Source: Actinomadura kijaniata NBRC 14229
GTDB taxonomy: Bacteria; Actinomycetota; Actinomycetes; Streptosporangiales; Streptosporangiaceae
Length of the DNA: 63,733 nt
Assembly: GCF_001552175.1 (NCBI RefSeq)
Contig: NZ_BCQR01000054.1
Span: forward strand, 1 to 63,733
Reading direction: 5' to 3'
Below are positions 7,553-15,512 of this stretch, in pieces. Position numbers and translations under genes: made by a program. The notes beneath the pieces are model-generated. The model was not told the DNA's origin. It did no database searches and saw nothing but the letters and a program-made list of their open reading frames with translations. Within the stretch, counting starts at the first letter, position 1; each line of letters starts with the position of its first letter.

Positions 7553-9331
7553 TCAGGCGTGGGTCTTGAGCCAGTGCAGGAGCAGGTCGGCGGTGCCGGG
7601 GGTGTTCAGCACGCTGAGCCCGTGGGAGTCGCCCTCGACGATGCGGGTGGTGCAGGGCACGTGGTGCGGGGTCAACTTGCCGCACAGCCCGCTGCCGTGC
7701 GAGGCGGGCACGAAGTCGCCCTGAGAATGGATCATCAGCATGGGGGCGTCCCCCGCGCTGGCGTGGTTGAAGGCGACCGCGTCCACCCAGCGGTTCCAGC
7801 AGGACCTGTCGCTCTTGACCGGGGTGCAGCGGGTCAACAGCACCGCGGTGTCACGCAGCTTGCGGCGATTGTCGCCGGCACCGGGGGCCTGGCCGTCCAG
7901 ATAAGCCTGATAGGGATTGGCGACCGGCGATACCGCGGCCACCGCCTTGACCGCACCGGTCCCGTGCACACCGACACTGCTGACCAGATGACCGCCCGCC
8001 GAAGAACCCAGCAACACCACCCGACGCGGGTCGACGTTGTAGGCGGCGGCACGGGACTTGACCCAGGCAACAGCAGCCTGCACATCTGAGCGCTGGGCGC
8101 TCCAGGGCGCCTGGGTGTTGAGCCGGTAGTTGATGGCGAACACCGCATACCCGTTGTCGGCCAGCCACCGGGCCCGGCCGGCCATGCCGTACTTGTCACC
8201 CTCGTACCACCAGCCGCCATGCACCGCGATCACCGCCGGACGCGGCGCGGCCGAAGGACGCCAGAAGGCATCCAGCTTCTGCCGCGCATGCGTGCCGTAG
8301 GCCAGGTCCGACCGCTGCTGGACCTCCCCGGCCGACCGAGCCCGCACTCGCGAGCTCGCCGCACCGGCACCGTTGTCGATCGAGGCGGCACGCGGCTTCA
8401 CCGACCGCAGCGCCGACGGAGCTTCCACCTCCGTGGTGGAGCTGCCACCGGCCCGGGGCTTGGTGTGAGCGCGCAGCCAGTTGAGGATGTTGGTGCGCGC
8501 GGCACTGGTCAAGATCCCGCCACCACTGGCGCCGCCGCTGACGGTGGTGAGCTTGACGTCCTTCTGCCCGGCCTTGATCAGGGCAGCACGCAGCGGGGCA
8601 CTGTGCGTCGAGGGGATCACGTCCCCCTTGGAGTGCACCAGCCACATCGGCGCATCCCCGGCTCCGGCATGGGCGGTGGGATCGGCATCGGTATACCGGT
8701 TGCCACAAGTGGCATCCCGATAAGTGGGCGTGCAGTTGGCCAGCAACACCGTCTGGTCACGCACCTTGCGCCGCGTCCAGGACGCCGCGGTGGTCTGGGC
8801 GCTGTCATAGGCCAGCCTGGGCGAGTTGACCGGCGACAACGCCACCACTCCCCGCACCCGCGAACCCCCGGTGCCATAGGTGCCCAACTGGGCGGCGATC
8901 TGCCCACCGGCCTGCGACCCCAGCACCGCGATCCGCCCGGCGTCCAGCTTGAACGCCCGCGCGTGCTTGCGGATCCAGTTCATCGCCGCCACCGCGTCAT
9001 TGCGCTGCGCGGGCCAGGGCGCATCGGTGACCAACCGATGATCGATGGAGAACACCGCGAACCCCTGCCCGGCATACCACTTGGCCGTAGAGCGCCAATC
9101 AACGCGGCTACCGCCGTCCCAATACCCTCCGTGCACGATGACCAGCCCCGGCTGGGTCCCCTTCCGCGGGGCCTTCCAGAACACATCCAGCTTCTGCCGG
9201 GCATGCGAACCGTAGGCGTACACCTTGCGGTTCACCCCGGCCGCCTCCGACACCGCCGCGAACGACACCGCCCCCACCCCACAAACCGCCACACCGGCAG
9301 CAGCGACGAGAGTGATGCGCTTGCTGGACAT
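7553..9331 (-). CDS. Secreted tandem alpha/beta hydrolase; first domain catalytically degenerate
   Basis: A 592-residue protein with a signal peptide (residues 1-31) and two homologous esterase/lipase-like alpha/beta-hydrolase domains, each opening with YG(S/T)HARQKLD. Domain 2 has the oxyanion HGGWW, nucleophile elbow GSSAGGH, an Asp in HSQGD and the His in DSHG. Domain 1 keeps HGGYW and HSKGD but has GSQAGGQ (Gln140 where Ser is expected), and SGG aligns where the His motif should be. It therefore looks like a pseudo-enzyme. The start is ATG 9331 behind GAGGAGG; an ATG 33 bases upstream lacks a good site. It is the first gene of an operon with the anchored surface protein. Substrate unknown. 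Confidence 0.82.
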   Translation of the reverse strand: MSSKRITLVAAAGVAVCGVGAVSFAAVSEAAGVNRKVYAYGSHARQKLDVFWKAPRKGTQPGLVIVHGGYWDGGSRVDWRSTAKWYAGQGFAVFSIDHRLVTDAPWPAQRNDAVAAMNWIRKHARAFKLDAGRIAVLGSQAGGQIAAQLGTYGTGGSRVRGVVALSPVNSPRLAYDSAQTTAASWTRRKVRDQTVLLANCTPTYRDATCGNRYTDADPTAHAGAGDAPMWLVHSKGDVIPSTHSAPLRAALIKAGQKDVKLTTVSGGASGGGILTSAARTNILNWLRAHTKPRAGGSSTTEVEAPSALRSVKPRAASIDNGAGAASSRVRARSAGEVQQRSDLAYGTHARQKLDAFWRPSAAPRPAVIAVHGGWWYEGDKYGMAGRARWLADNGYAVFAINYRLNTQAPWSAQRSDVQAAVAWVKSRAAAYNVDPRRVVLLGSSAGGHLVSSVGVHGTGAVKAVAAVSPVANPYQAYLDGQAPGAGDNRRKLRDTAVLLTRCTPVKSDRSCWNRWVDAVAFNHASAGDAPMLMIHSQGDFVPASHGSGLCGKLTPHHVPCTTRIVEGDSHGLSVLNTPGTADLLLHWLKTHA

Positions 9332-9704
9332 AAACGGCCTCCTCGACCGGGGTTGTAGGCCCATACGGCCTTATGCACCGGTCACAAGGCGTGACAACAG
9401 TGCGCGGGGTGCTACATCAGCGGTGGTGGTCGGTAAGAGGAGACGTACAGGCTGCCACGAAGGAGTACAAGGGATTCGAGTGACTTAGATCACAAGACCC
9501 ATTGTCAACTGACCTGTTGAGTAGCGAGTCCGGCTATGCGCAATTTGCACCTCTCTTTGCGCATTTCCATCCTTGAGTCGCCCCAATACTTAAAGGAGTG
9601 CGTGACCGTATTTGAGCACATCTCACCCACTTTTGAACGCTGTTGGCTGACGAGATCGCTCAACAGCACCTGAAAGCCGCAGCAAAACGCGAATGTAACG
9701 CGAT
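9332..9704. other. Intergenic stretch; probable left edge of the accessory island
   Basis: No gene is supported here. Base composition changes from GC-rich core to visibly AT-richer sequence after about 9480, and an insertion-sequence remnant follows. The promoter of the hydrolase operon must lie in the first part. I found no convincing direct repeat of the tRNA-Arg end that would define attL. Confidence 0.4.
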
Positions 9705-9914
9705 GTGCAGTGGCATGCCGATTGCGGCTATGACCATGACAAACACCGCTGCCTGGTGCAGGCCAAGGGCATCATCGCCCGGCGCGGCTTCGGTCCGGGC
9801 GCGCGCCGCTACGTCGTCGAGCAGACGATCGGCTTGTTGTGCTGGTTCTACCGCCTGCGCATCCGCTGGGAGATCCGTGGCGACATCCACGAGGCGTTCA
9901 TGGCGCCGTATCGA
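9705..9914 (+). pseudogene. Remnant of IS5-type transposase (C-terminal part)
   Basis: The frame carries a recognisable end of an IS5-family DDE transposase: KGIIARRG, then a segment with YVVEQTIGLL (site of the catalytic Glu) and FYRLRIRWEIRGDIHEAF, the usual C-terminal signature. The N-terminal two-thirds with the first two catalytic Asp residues is missing, and downstream sequence is unrelated. No inverted repeats were found. It marks past mobile-element activity at the island's left edge. Confidence 0.7.
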
Positions 9915-10059
9915 TCGGGCGCGGAGCAGGGCCGACCGCGTCCCTGCGAGGACGGTCGGTTGCACAGGCAACCGACGTTGAAAAAGGCTCAGGGGTTGTA
10001 CAGCGGGCTCAGACCCTCCGGCAGTCGGACTGCCAGTCCCTGCTGCCAGACTGCTACAT

Positions 10060-11235
10060 GTGACGATTCAAGCAGGACTGCCGTTCCCACAGGATGCCGC
10101 TCAGGACTCGCGAGCGTTGGCGGCGATGCACTCGCGCCGCAACGCATTCCGCACCTGGGATCTCCCACGCGAGGCTATGGGCAAGATTCCGCGTGAGTGG
10201 CGGATTCAGTCCGGGCTTACGCAGCAGGTCCCTGATGACCTCGCCCCGTTTGTGGAGTGGTTCGACAACCAGCCGGTAGCGCGAGAGCGCTTCCGGTGGG
10301 CGCTGCGTGACTCCCTCGATGAGTTGCTCGATGGTCAGCGGACGGGGCGCTGGGCATACCAGCACCTGACGAAGACCGAGAAGACGTATCTCGGCACGGC
10401 TGTTGAGGTGAACCTCACCAAGGAGTTTGAGATCGCGAACGGCGTGGACCTTGACTGGTCTATCGCTGGCTTCGACATTGACTGCAAGTTCTCCAAGGAT
10501 CTCGGTGGCTGGGAGATCCCGATGGAGATGTATTTGTGTACTGACCATGGCGGCCGGAGTGGTCGTGCCGACCATGCGGCGGTCGTGACCTGGATGAATG
10601 ATGACACGAGTCAGTGGGCCGCGGGCATCGTGCGGATCACCGATGAGCGCCTGCGCTGGAAGAAGGAGCTGGATGCGAACGGTGACCGCGTGCGTGCATA
10701 CAACCGAGACAACAAACGCAAGCTTTCGGCCAGCGCCAAGTCTGAGGTGTACTGGCTCTGGGGCGGCCTTCAGGCAGATTTGCCGACAAACCTGCTGCGC
10801 CACCTGGACGCCGAAGTACGCGAGCGGATTCTCGCTGCCTCGCTGCCACGTCGGCCCTCGTCGGGTCAGCAGCGTCTGAACCAGTTGTTCCGCGAGATAC
10901 AGGGACGGATCGTCCGCCGGCAGACAGTGCTGACCATTGGCCAGCAGGACGACTCGCCGAAGCGGGCCCGCGACGCACGGATACACCTGCGCAAGGAGGG
11001 CATCGTCGTGTTGGGCCACCAAGGATCACATCCGCACGTCGCCCGCGCACTCGGACTACCGGTACCGATCAAGGGTGAATGGATCTCCACCCGCCTCGTT
11101 ACTGTCTCACCCGACGATGCCCGCCCGAAGTTCTCACTGGACGGCCAGTTCTGGGCGCGTGCGCGTGAGAACGACCCGGTGAATCCTGCACCCGACCTTC
11201 CTGAAAAGCGGAAGCTCGATAAGCCAAGGGAATAA
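10060..11235 (+). CDS. NaeI-type (type IIE) restriction endonuclease, long form
   Basis: A 391-residue homologue of R.NaeI, which cuts GCCGGC after binding a second effector site. The core opens with DELLDGQRTGRW and HLTKTEKTYLGT. It keeps the catalytic set E116, D132, D141 and K143 (DIDCKFS), with the spacing of NaeI E70/D86/D95/K97 as I recall that numbering. A C-terminal half follows that matches the NaeI DNA-binding domain region. It is about 70 residues longer than NaeI, mostly N-terminal; GTG 10060 is the first start, with ATG 10123 or 10177 possible. It is the first of five + strand genes, separated from the PIN gene by 267 bases. Its specificity may differ from the second copy at 20098-21060. 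Confidence 0.82.
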   Translation: MTIQAGLPFPQDAAQDSRALAAMHSRRNAFRTWDLPREAMGKIPREWRIQSGLTQQVPDDLAPFVEWFDNQPVARERFRWALRDSLDELLDGQRTGRWAYQHLTKTEKTYLGTAVEVNLTKEFEIANGVDLDWSIAGFDIDCKFSKDLGGWEIPMEMYLCTDHGGRSGRADHAAVVTWMNDDTSQWAAGIVRITDERLRWKKELDANGDRVRAYNRDNKRKLSASAKSEVYWLWGGLQADLPTNLLRHLDAEVRERILAASLPRRPSSGQQRLNQLFREIQGRIVRRQTVLTIGQQDDSPKRARDARIHLRKEGIVVLGHQGSHPHVARALGLPVPIKGEWISTRLVTVSPDDARPKFSLDGQFWARARENDPVNPAPDLPEKRKLDKPRE

Positions 11236-11239
11236 ATCA

Positions 11240-11404
11240 TTAAGCATTGAATGTGCACGCAGGTGAGGCGGTCCGCTGGCCATCGAGGAGTACGTCGAAG
11301 GGCCTTCGCAGCGCATGCGCCATCCGATCGCTGGCCGGACCGGCATCCGCAATCGCGGCAGCGACGAGGTCGAGATCGCGGTCTCGGGGTGCTGGCGGCG
11401 TCAC
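11240..11404 (-). pseudogene. Truncated N-terminal fragment of a third NaeI-type endonuclease
   Basis: On the minus strand the translation RDRDLDLVAAAIADAGP followed by RPFDVLLDGQRT aligns with the N-terminus of the intact NaeI-type protein encoded at 20098-21060 (PELSLVAEQIM, YDMLLDGQHTGRY). Similarity stops after DGQRT, where a short unrelated tail and a stop codon follow just short of the 3' end of the gene at 10060-11235. The fragment holds no catalytic residues. No good ribosome-binding site precedes GTG 11404. Confidence 0.6.
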
Positions 11405-11502
11405 CCGATCGAGGGGGGACTGATAGCCGAAAGTGAAAAACAGCGGAGAGGAGGCTCTGTCCGCTCTAAGATCATGTGAGGACACAGTCGGGAGGTGCTG
11501 TA

Positions 11503-12945
11503 GTGCTGAGCGGGCAAGCTGGGACGGAATGGAAGCTACTCCAGCAGTACCGGGCATGGATCCAGCCCGACAGCAGCCTGACTGAGGAGGAGCGCAAAGG
11601 CTTCTTCACAGACGGGACGATCGTCCTGGACACGAACGTCCTGCTGGACCTCTACCGGTACACGCCGAACACCCGCCGGCAGTTGCTTGCTGTGCTGGGG
11701 CAGGTCTCCGGTCGGCTGTGGATGCCCTACCAGGTAGGGCTGGAGTTCGTCCGCGGCAGGGCCGGGGTGATCCAGAAGCGGGTCGACGCGCTGCACAAGG
11801 CCCCGAACCAGGTGTCCTTGAAGTTCGGAGAGGCATGGAAGCGGATTAGCGAGGCCGTGACCGAGGCTACGAACCTTCTTGAGGACTATGCGGGGAACCA
11901 GGCTGCGGACGGGCTCAACGAGCTGATCAGCGAGAGCCGGTTCAAGGAGCTCATGGATCCATGGCGTACCGAGTTGGTCAACCGGATCAAGAGAGCCAAG
12001 GAAGAAGGCGACTTTGGTTCCGCGACCTTCACGCAAGGCCAGGACACCCTGCTGCCGCAGATCGCGGCCCTGTACGGCGACCGGATCGGTGAACCGCCGG
12101 GAGACAGCCTGCTGAGGGAACGCGTGGAGCTCGCCACCAGTTTCAGGTTCCCGAACAAGATCCCCCCTGGTTCCGAGGACGGAGGAAAGGGCACTGACCT
12201 TGGAGCCGCGGGCGACTTCCTGCTGTGGGAGGAAATGATCGCGCACGCCGAGGCACTCCCGCCTGGCACCAGGGTCGTCCTCGTTTCGCGCGACACCAAG
12301 CGCGACTGGTACCAGCCCAAGGGATTCGGCCAGGAGGAGCGCCCGTGGCCGGGTCTGATCGATGAGTTCGAGAAGCGGACCGAGGCGCGGCTCCTCATCG
12401 TCGAGACAGCGGCTTTCTACGCGGACGTCACCAGGTTCCTCGGCGCGCAGCTCGCGACGAGCACGATCGACGAGCTCAACCGCCCGGCGCCGGAACCTGC
12501 CGACGACCAGCCGTTCCTGTCCCAGAAGGACCTTGCCCAGCGGAACCCAGGCGAGGACCTCGCGCTGGCTGCCTACCGGGCTGCAGGCCTGTCGAGCAAG
12601 GCGATCAGGCAGGCGCTGACCCGGCCGTCCGACCGCCTCTTCCAGTGGTGGCTGATCGGCGCGACTCGCGACCTTGAGCTTCGGGATACTGGAATAGACG
12701 AGCCGCTCTTCGACCTCCAGGCCGTCCTCCGGGAGGAGGCGCATCCCGGCCCGGGATGGTCGCTGGCCGCAGATATCCTCCAGCCCGGTGAACTGCCCTA
12801 CATGTCGGTGTTCATCGCTCCGTGGTTTGCGTCGATTTTGAAGGCAAGCCCGCTGGTTGACCGGACTCGTCTGCTCAGGCTTGCCCACCAGCACGGAAGT
12901 GCCACTGGTTTCGGCGCCCCGGACGAGCCCAGGATGGACGCCTGA
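11503..12945 (+). CDS. PIN-like domain nuclease (PIN_8 type)
   Basis: A 480-residue protein whose N-terminal third looks like the PIN_8/DUF4935 group of PIN-like nucleases. It has IVLDTNVLLDLY (D43, N45), an acidic residue in PYQVGLEF, the later GDFLLWEEM, and VVLVSRDTKRDWY as the last acidic strand. The middle (about 80-200) is helical. The C-terminal 170 residues match nothing I know. PIN domains cut RNA or, less often, DNA with Mg2+/Mn2+. GTG 11503 has GGGAGG upstream. The GHKL ATPase gene starts 47 bases downstream, so a joint role is likely. The longer GTG 11476 start is less well supported. Confidence 0.72.
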   Translation: MLSGQAGTEWKLLQQYRAWIQPDSSLTEEERKGFFTDGTIVLDTNVLLDLYRYTPNTRRQLLAVLGQVSGRLWMPYQVGLEFVRGRAGVIQKRVDALHKAPNQVSLKFGEAWKRISEAVTEATNLLEDYAGNQAADGLNELISESRFKELMDPWRTELVNRIKRAKEEGDFGSATFTQGQDTLLPQIAALYGDRIGEPPGDSLLRERVELATSFRFPNKIPPGSEDGGKGTDLGAAGDFLLWEEMIAHAEALPPGTRVVLVSRDTKRDWYQPKGFGQEERPWPGLIDEFEKRTEARLLIVETAAFYADVTRFLGAQLATSTIDELNRPAPEPADDQPFLSQKDLAQRNPGEDLALAAYRAAGLSSKAIRQALTRPSDRLFQWWLIGATRDLELRDTGIDEPLFDLQAVLREEAHPGPGWSLAADILQPGELPYMSVFIAPWFASILKASPLVDRTRLLRLAHQHGSATGFGAPDEPRMDA

Positions 12946-12992
12946 CCGACCGGCCAGGCATCGGTATCCCGATCAACGAACAGAGCGGATTA

Positions 12993-15512
12993 ATGGCGCA
13001 GAAGCTGCTCGACATTACCCCGACCCCGGAAGTGCTGGTTGCCCTGACACGCACGCCGATCTCCCCTCTGGATGCTCTGAGCGAGCTGATTGACAACGCC
13101 ATCGACTCGTTTCGCGCAGCTGAGATTGCAGGGACACCCTCGGTGGTCCGGCATGTCATCATCGACGTCCCCGGCCCGGCCGCGGTCGACCGAGGCGAGG
13201 GCGTCATCCGAGTGCGGGACACCGGTCTGGGACTCACCGCCGAGCAGATCGCCAACGCGATGCGGGCCGGTTTCACCTCCAAGAACCACTACGACACCCT
13301 GGGCCTGTTCGGCATGGGGTTCAACATCGCAACCGGCAAGCTTGGGCGGATCACCCGCGTGATCTCGGTCCGGACAGGGGAGGACCACGCGCTCCAGGTC
13401 ACGCTGGACCTGCCCAAGCTGATCAAGGACCAGAAGTTCGAGGTGACCGCCGAGACCGTCGAGCGGCCGCCCGGCCTTGAGCACGGCACGATCGTGGAGG
13501 TGAAGGGGTGGTGGCCACAGGGCGACGCCAACCACGGCTTCATCCGCGACGTCGCGCGCATGTCCAAGGACAGCCTGCGGGAGAGGATCGGCCGCCGTTA
13601 CGCGACGCTGTTGCGGAGCGACTCCGGCAGGTCGGTCAAGATGACCGTGAACGGAGAGCCCTGCCGCGGCTTTGAGCACTGCGCCTGGTCGGAAGAGCGG
13701 TATGTCGAGCGGGCGGGACACGGCAAGATCCCGGCGCGGATCGCCATCGACGAGGAGTTGACGCGGTCTCGGCGGTGCCTGAAGGACGGCGCGGATTTCA
13801 ACGGTGGCAACGTCTGCCCGCGCTGCGGCGGGACGGAGAGCCGGGAGGTCGCCGAGCATATCCGTGGATGGGTCGGAATCCAGCGCTTCGACGATGCCAG
13901 CGACTTCGGCATCGACCTGATCCGCAACGGCCGCGCCATCCGCACCTACGAGAAGGATGCGTTCTTCACCTACCGGGACGAGGTCAAGGGCACCTCAGAG
14001 CGGGAATACCCGATCGACCAGCAGTACGGCAGGATCGTTGGGGAGATCCACCTCGACCACGTGCCCGTCGACTTCCAGAAGCAGAACTTCCAGGTCTCGA
14101 CCGAGGAATGGCAGACAGCCATGCGGTACCTGCGAGGTGGTTCGCTGCTGCCCAGCCAGTGGCCCGACGACGAGAAGAATACAACACCTGTCTCGCTCCT
14201 TTTCCAGGGATACCGGAAGGTCAGGAACTTTGGCCGCGCCGACCTCTACATGGGCGTCTACGACGAGACGAAGGGCAAGGCCGTCCGCATCTCGCGCGAG
14301 GTCGAGCGGGACTACTACCAGCGGTTCCTGAACAAGGAGCCCGGCTACCACGACGACGCCAAGTGGTGGGAACTGGTTGAGACCGCGAACGAACCTCCGA
14401 TCGAGGAACTGCCTGAGTGCGTGTCATGTGGCTTCCAAAACGTCAAGGGTGCCGAGAGCTGCGGCGGCTGCGCGGCGATCCTCATCGGCAAGCAGTGCCT
14501 CAACGCTGACTGCGGCCAGACGATCGCCAAGCAGGCGGAACTCTGCCCGGCCTGCGGCGCTGACCAGAACCCCGTGATCAAGTTCCCATGGACCTGTACC
14601 TTCTGCGCGACCGATAACGCCTCCGGGATCACTCGGTGCGTCAGCTGCGGGCAGGCTGAAGGCGAGCCGCACCCGGCCAGCCCTCAGGCGCTCCAAGCCG
14701 AATCGGACGCCAACAGCGAGCTCAGCGTCACTGGTCTGTCGATCGAGCTTTGCAACGGCAAGAGCACCAACCCACTCGATGTCCGAGTCCGGAACGTCCA
14801 CCGCCCGATCCTCACCAGGCCGGAGCGGCCTGCCGTCCCGCTCATCACCGAGCGCACCACTGGGCACATCACGGTCTACATCCACCTCGGGCATGCCATA
14901 TTCGCCAACGGAGTCCGGCCCGCCTATGTGATCGCGTCCGAAGTCGCGCAGTACCTCTACAGTCTCCACCAGAACCTCGCAGGGCAGCCCGGGCACTCCA
15001 TCGGGACAATCACCACGCAGGTCCTCATGCAGGGATGGGGGGACGCGGTGACCGAAAACGCCGACTCCGTCCGCCAGGCGATCAGGACCCTGATGGCTGG
15101 AGTGGTCGACCGGGCCGCCGGGATCAGCCAGGCCAAGGACTTCTACGCCGAGCTCACCGGCGAGCAGCAGTCCGCCATGGCCAACGAGATGATCAGCGCC
15201 GATGTAGACCTGGCGGAGCTCGACCACCTGAAGTCCGGCGGCTACCTGAAGTACTGCACGCCAGAGACGCTCGCCGCCTTCTTCGGCCGCTTCCCGGCGG
15301 CCTGGTTCGGCGGGACGGTATGGAGTGACCCCTGGCCGAGCGCCGAGCAGCTTCTGCCTGTCGCGGCCAGCGCCCTCCAATCCGAGCTCACCACCAAGTA
15401 CCAGCGCTGCCTGGAGGACTGCGCGTCCTACCTCCGCTACCAGCAGCCCGAACGGCTTATCGTGGTCCGCGCCCGCGCGGCCGCCGAATTCCTTGGCGAC
15501 AAGCTCGCATGA
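12993..15512 (+). CDS. GHKL ATPase, MORC/MutL-like, with zinc-ribbon array
   Basis: An 839-residue protein. An N-terminal Hsp90/MutL/MORC-type ATPase is clear: N-box ELIDNAIDS (31-39), G1 DTGLG (76-80) and G2 GLFGMGF (104-110). An S5-like second domain follows (DFGIDLIRNGR), with an inserted CPRCGG near 276. Residues about 475-553 hold successive zinc-ribbon pairs (CVSCG/CGGC, CLNADCG/CPACG, CTFC/CVSCG). The C-terminal 280 residues are of no family I recognise. GHKL ATPases act as ATP-gated DNA clamps. Published comparative genomics has linked MutL/MORC-type ATPases to R-M loci. The gene overlaps the helicase start by 4 bases, implying a complex. Confidence 0.85.
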   Translation: MAQKLLDITPTPEVLVALTRTPISPLDALSELIDNAIDSFRAAEIAGTPSVVRHVIIDVPGPAAVDRGEGVIRVRDTGLGLTAEQIANAMRAGFTSKNHYDTLGLFGMGFNIATGKLGRITRVISVRTGEDHALQVTLDLPKLIKDQKFEVTAETVERPPGLEHGTIVEVKGWWPQGDANHGFIRDVARMSKDSLRERIGRRYATLLRSDSGRSVKMTVNGEPCRGFEHCAWSEERYVERAGHGKIPARIAIDEELTRSRRCLKDGADFNGGNVCPRCGGTESREVAEHIRGWVGIQRFDDASDFGIDLIRNGRAIRTYEKDAFFTYRDEVKGTSEREYPIDQQYGRIVGEIHLDHVPVDFQKQNFQVSTEEWQTAMRYLRGGSLLPSQWPDDEKNTTPVSLLFQGYRKVRNFGRADLYMGVYDETKGKAVRISREVERDYYQRFLNKEPGYHDDAKWWELVETANEPPIEELPECVSCGFQNVKGAESCGGCAAILIGKQCLNADCGQTIAKQAELCPACGADQNPVIKFPWTCTFCATDNASGITRCVSCGQAEGEPHPASPQALQAESDANSELSVTGLSIELCNGKSTNPLDVRVRNVHRPILTRPERPAVPLITERTTGHITVYIHLGHAIFANGVRPAYVIASEVAQYLYSLHQNLAGQPGHSIGTITTQVLMQGWGDAVTENADSVRQAIRTLMAGVVDRAAGISQAKDFYAELTGEQQSAMANEMISADVDLAELDHLKSGGYLKYCTPETLAAFFGRFPAAWFGGTVWSDPWPSAEQLLPVAASALQSELTTKYQRCLEDCASYLRYQQPERLIVVRARAAAEFLGDKLA

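Noticed and set aside
9470..9485. Possible attL copy of the tRNA-Arg end (GGATTCGA)
   Set aside because: Only 8 bases are shared with the tRNA T-arm, which is within chance for this length of sequence.
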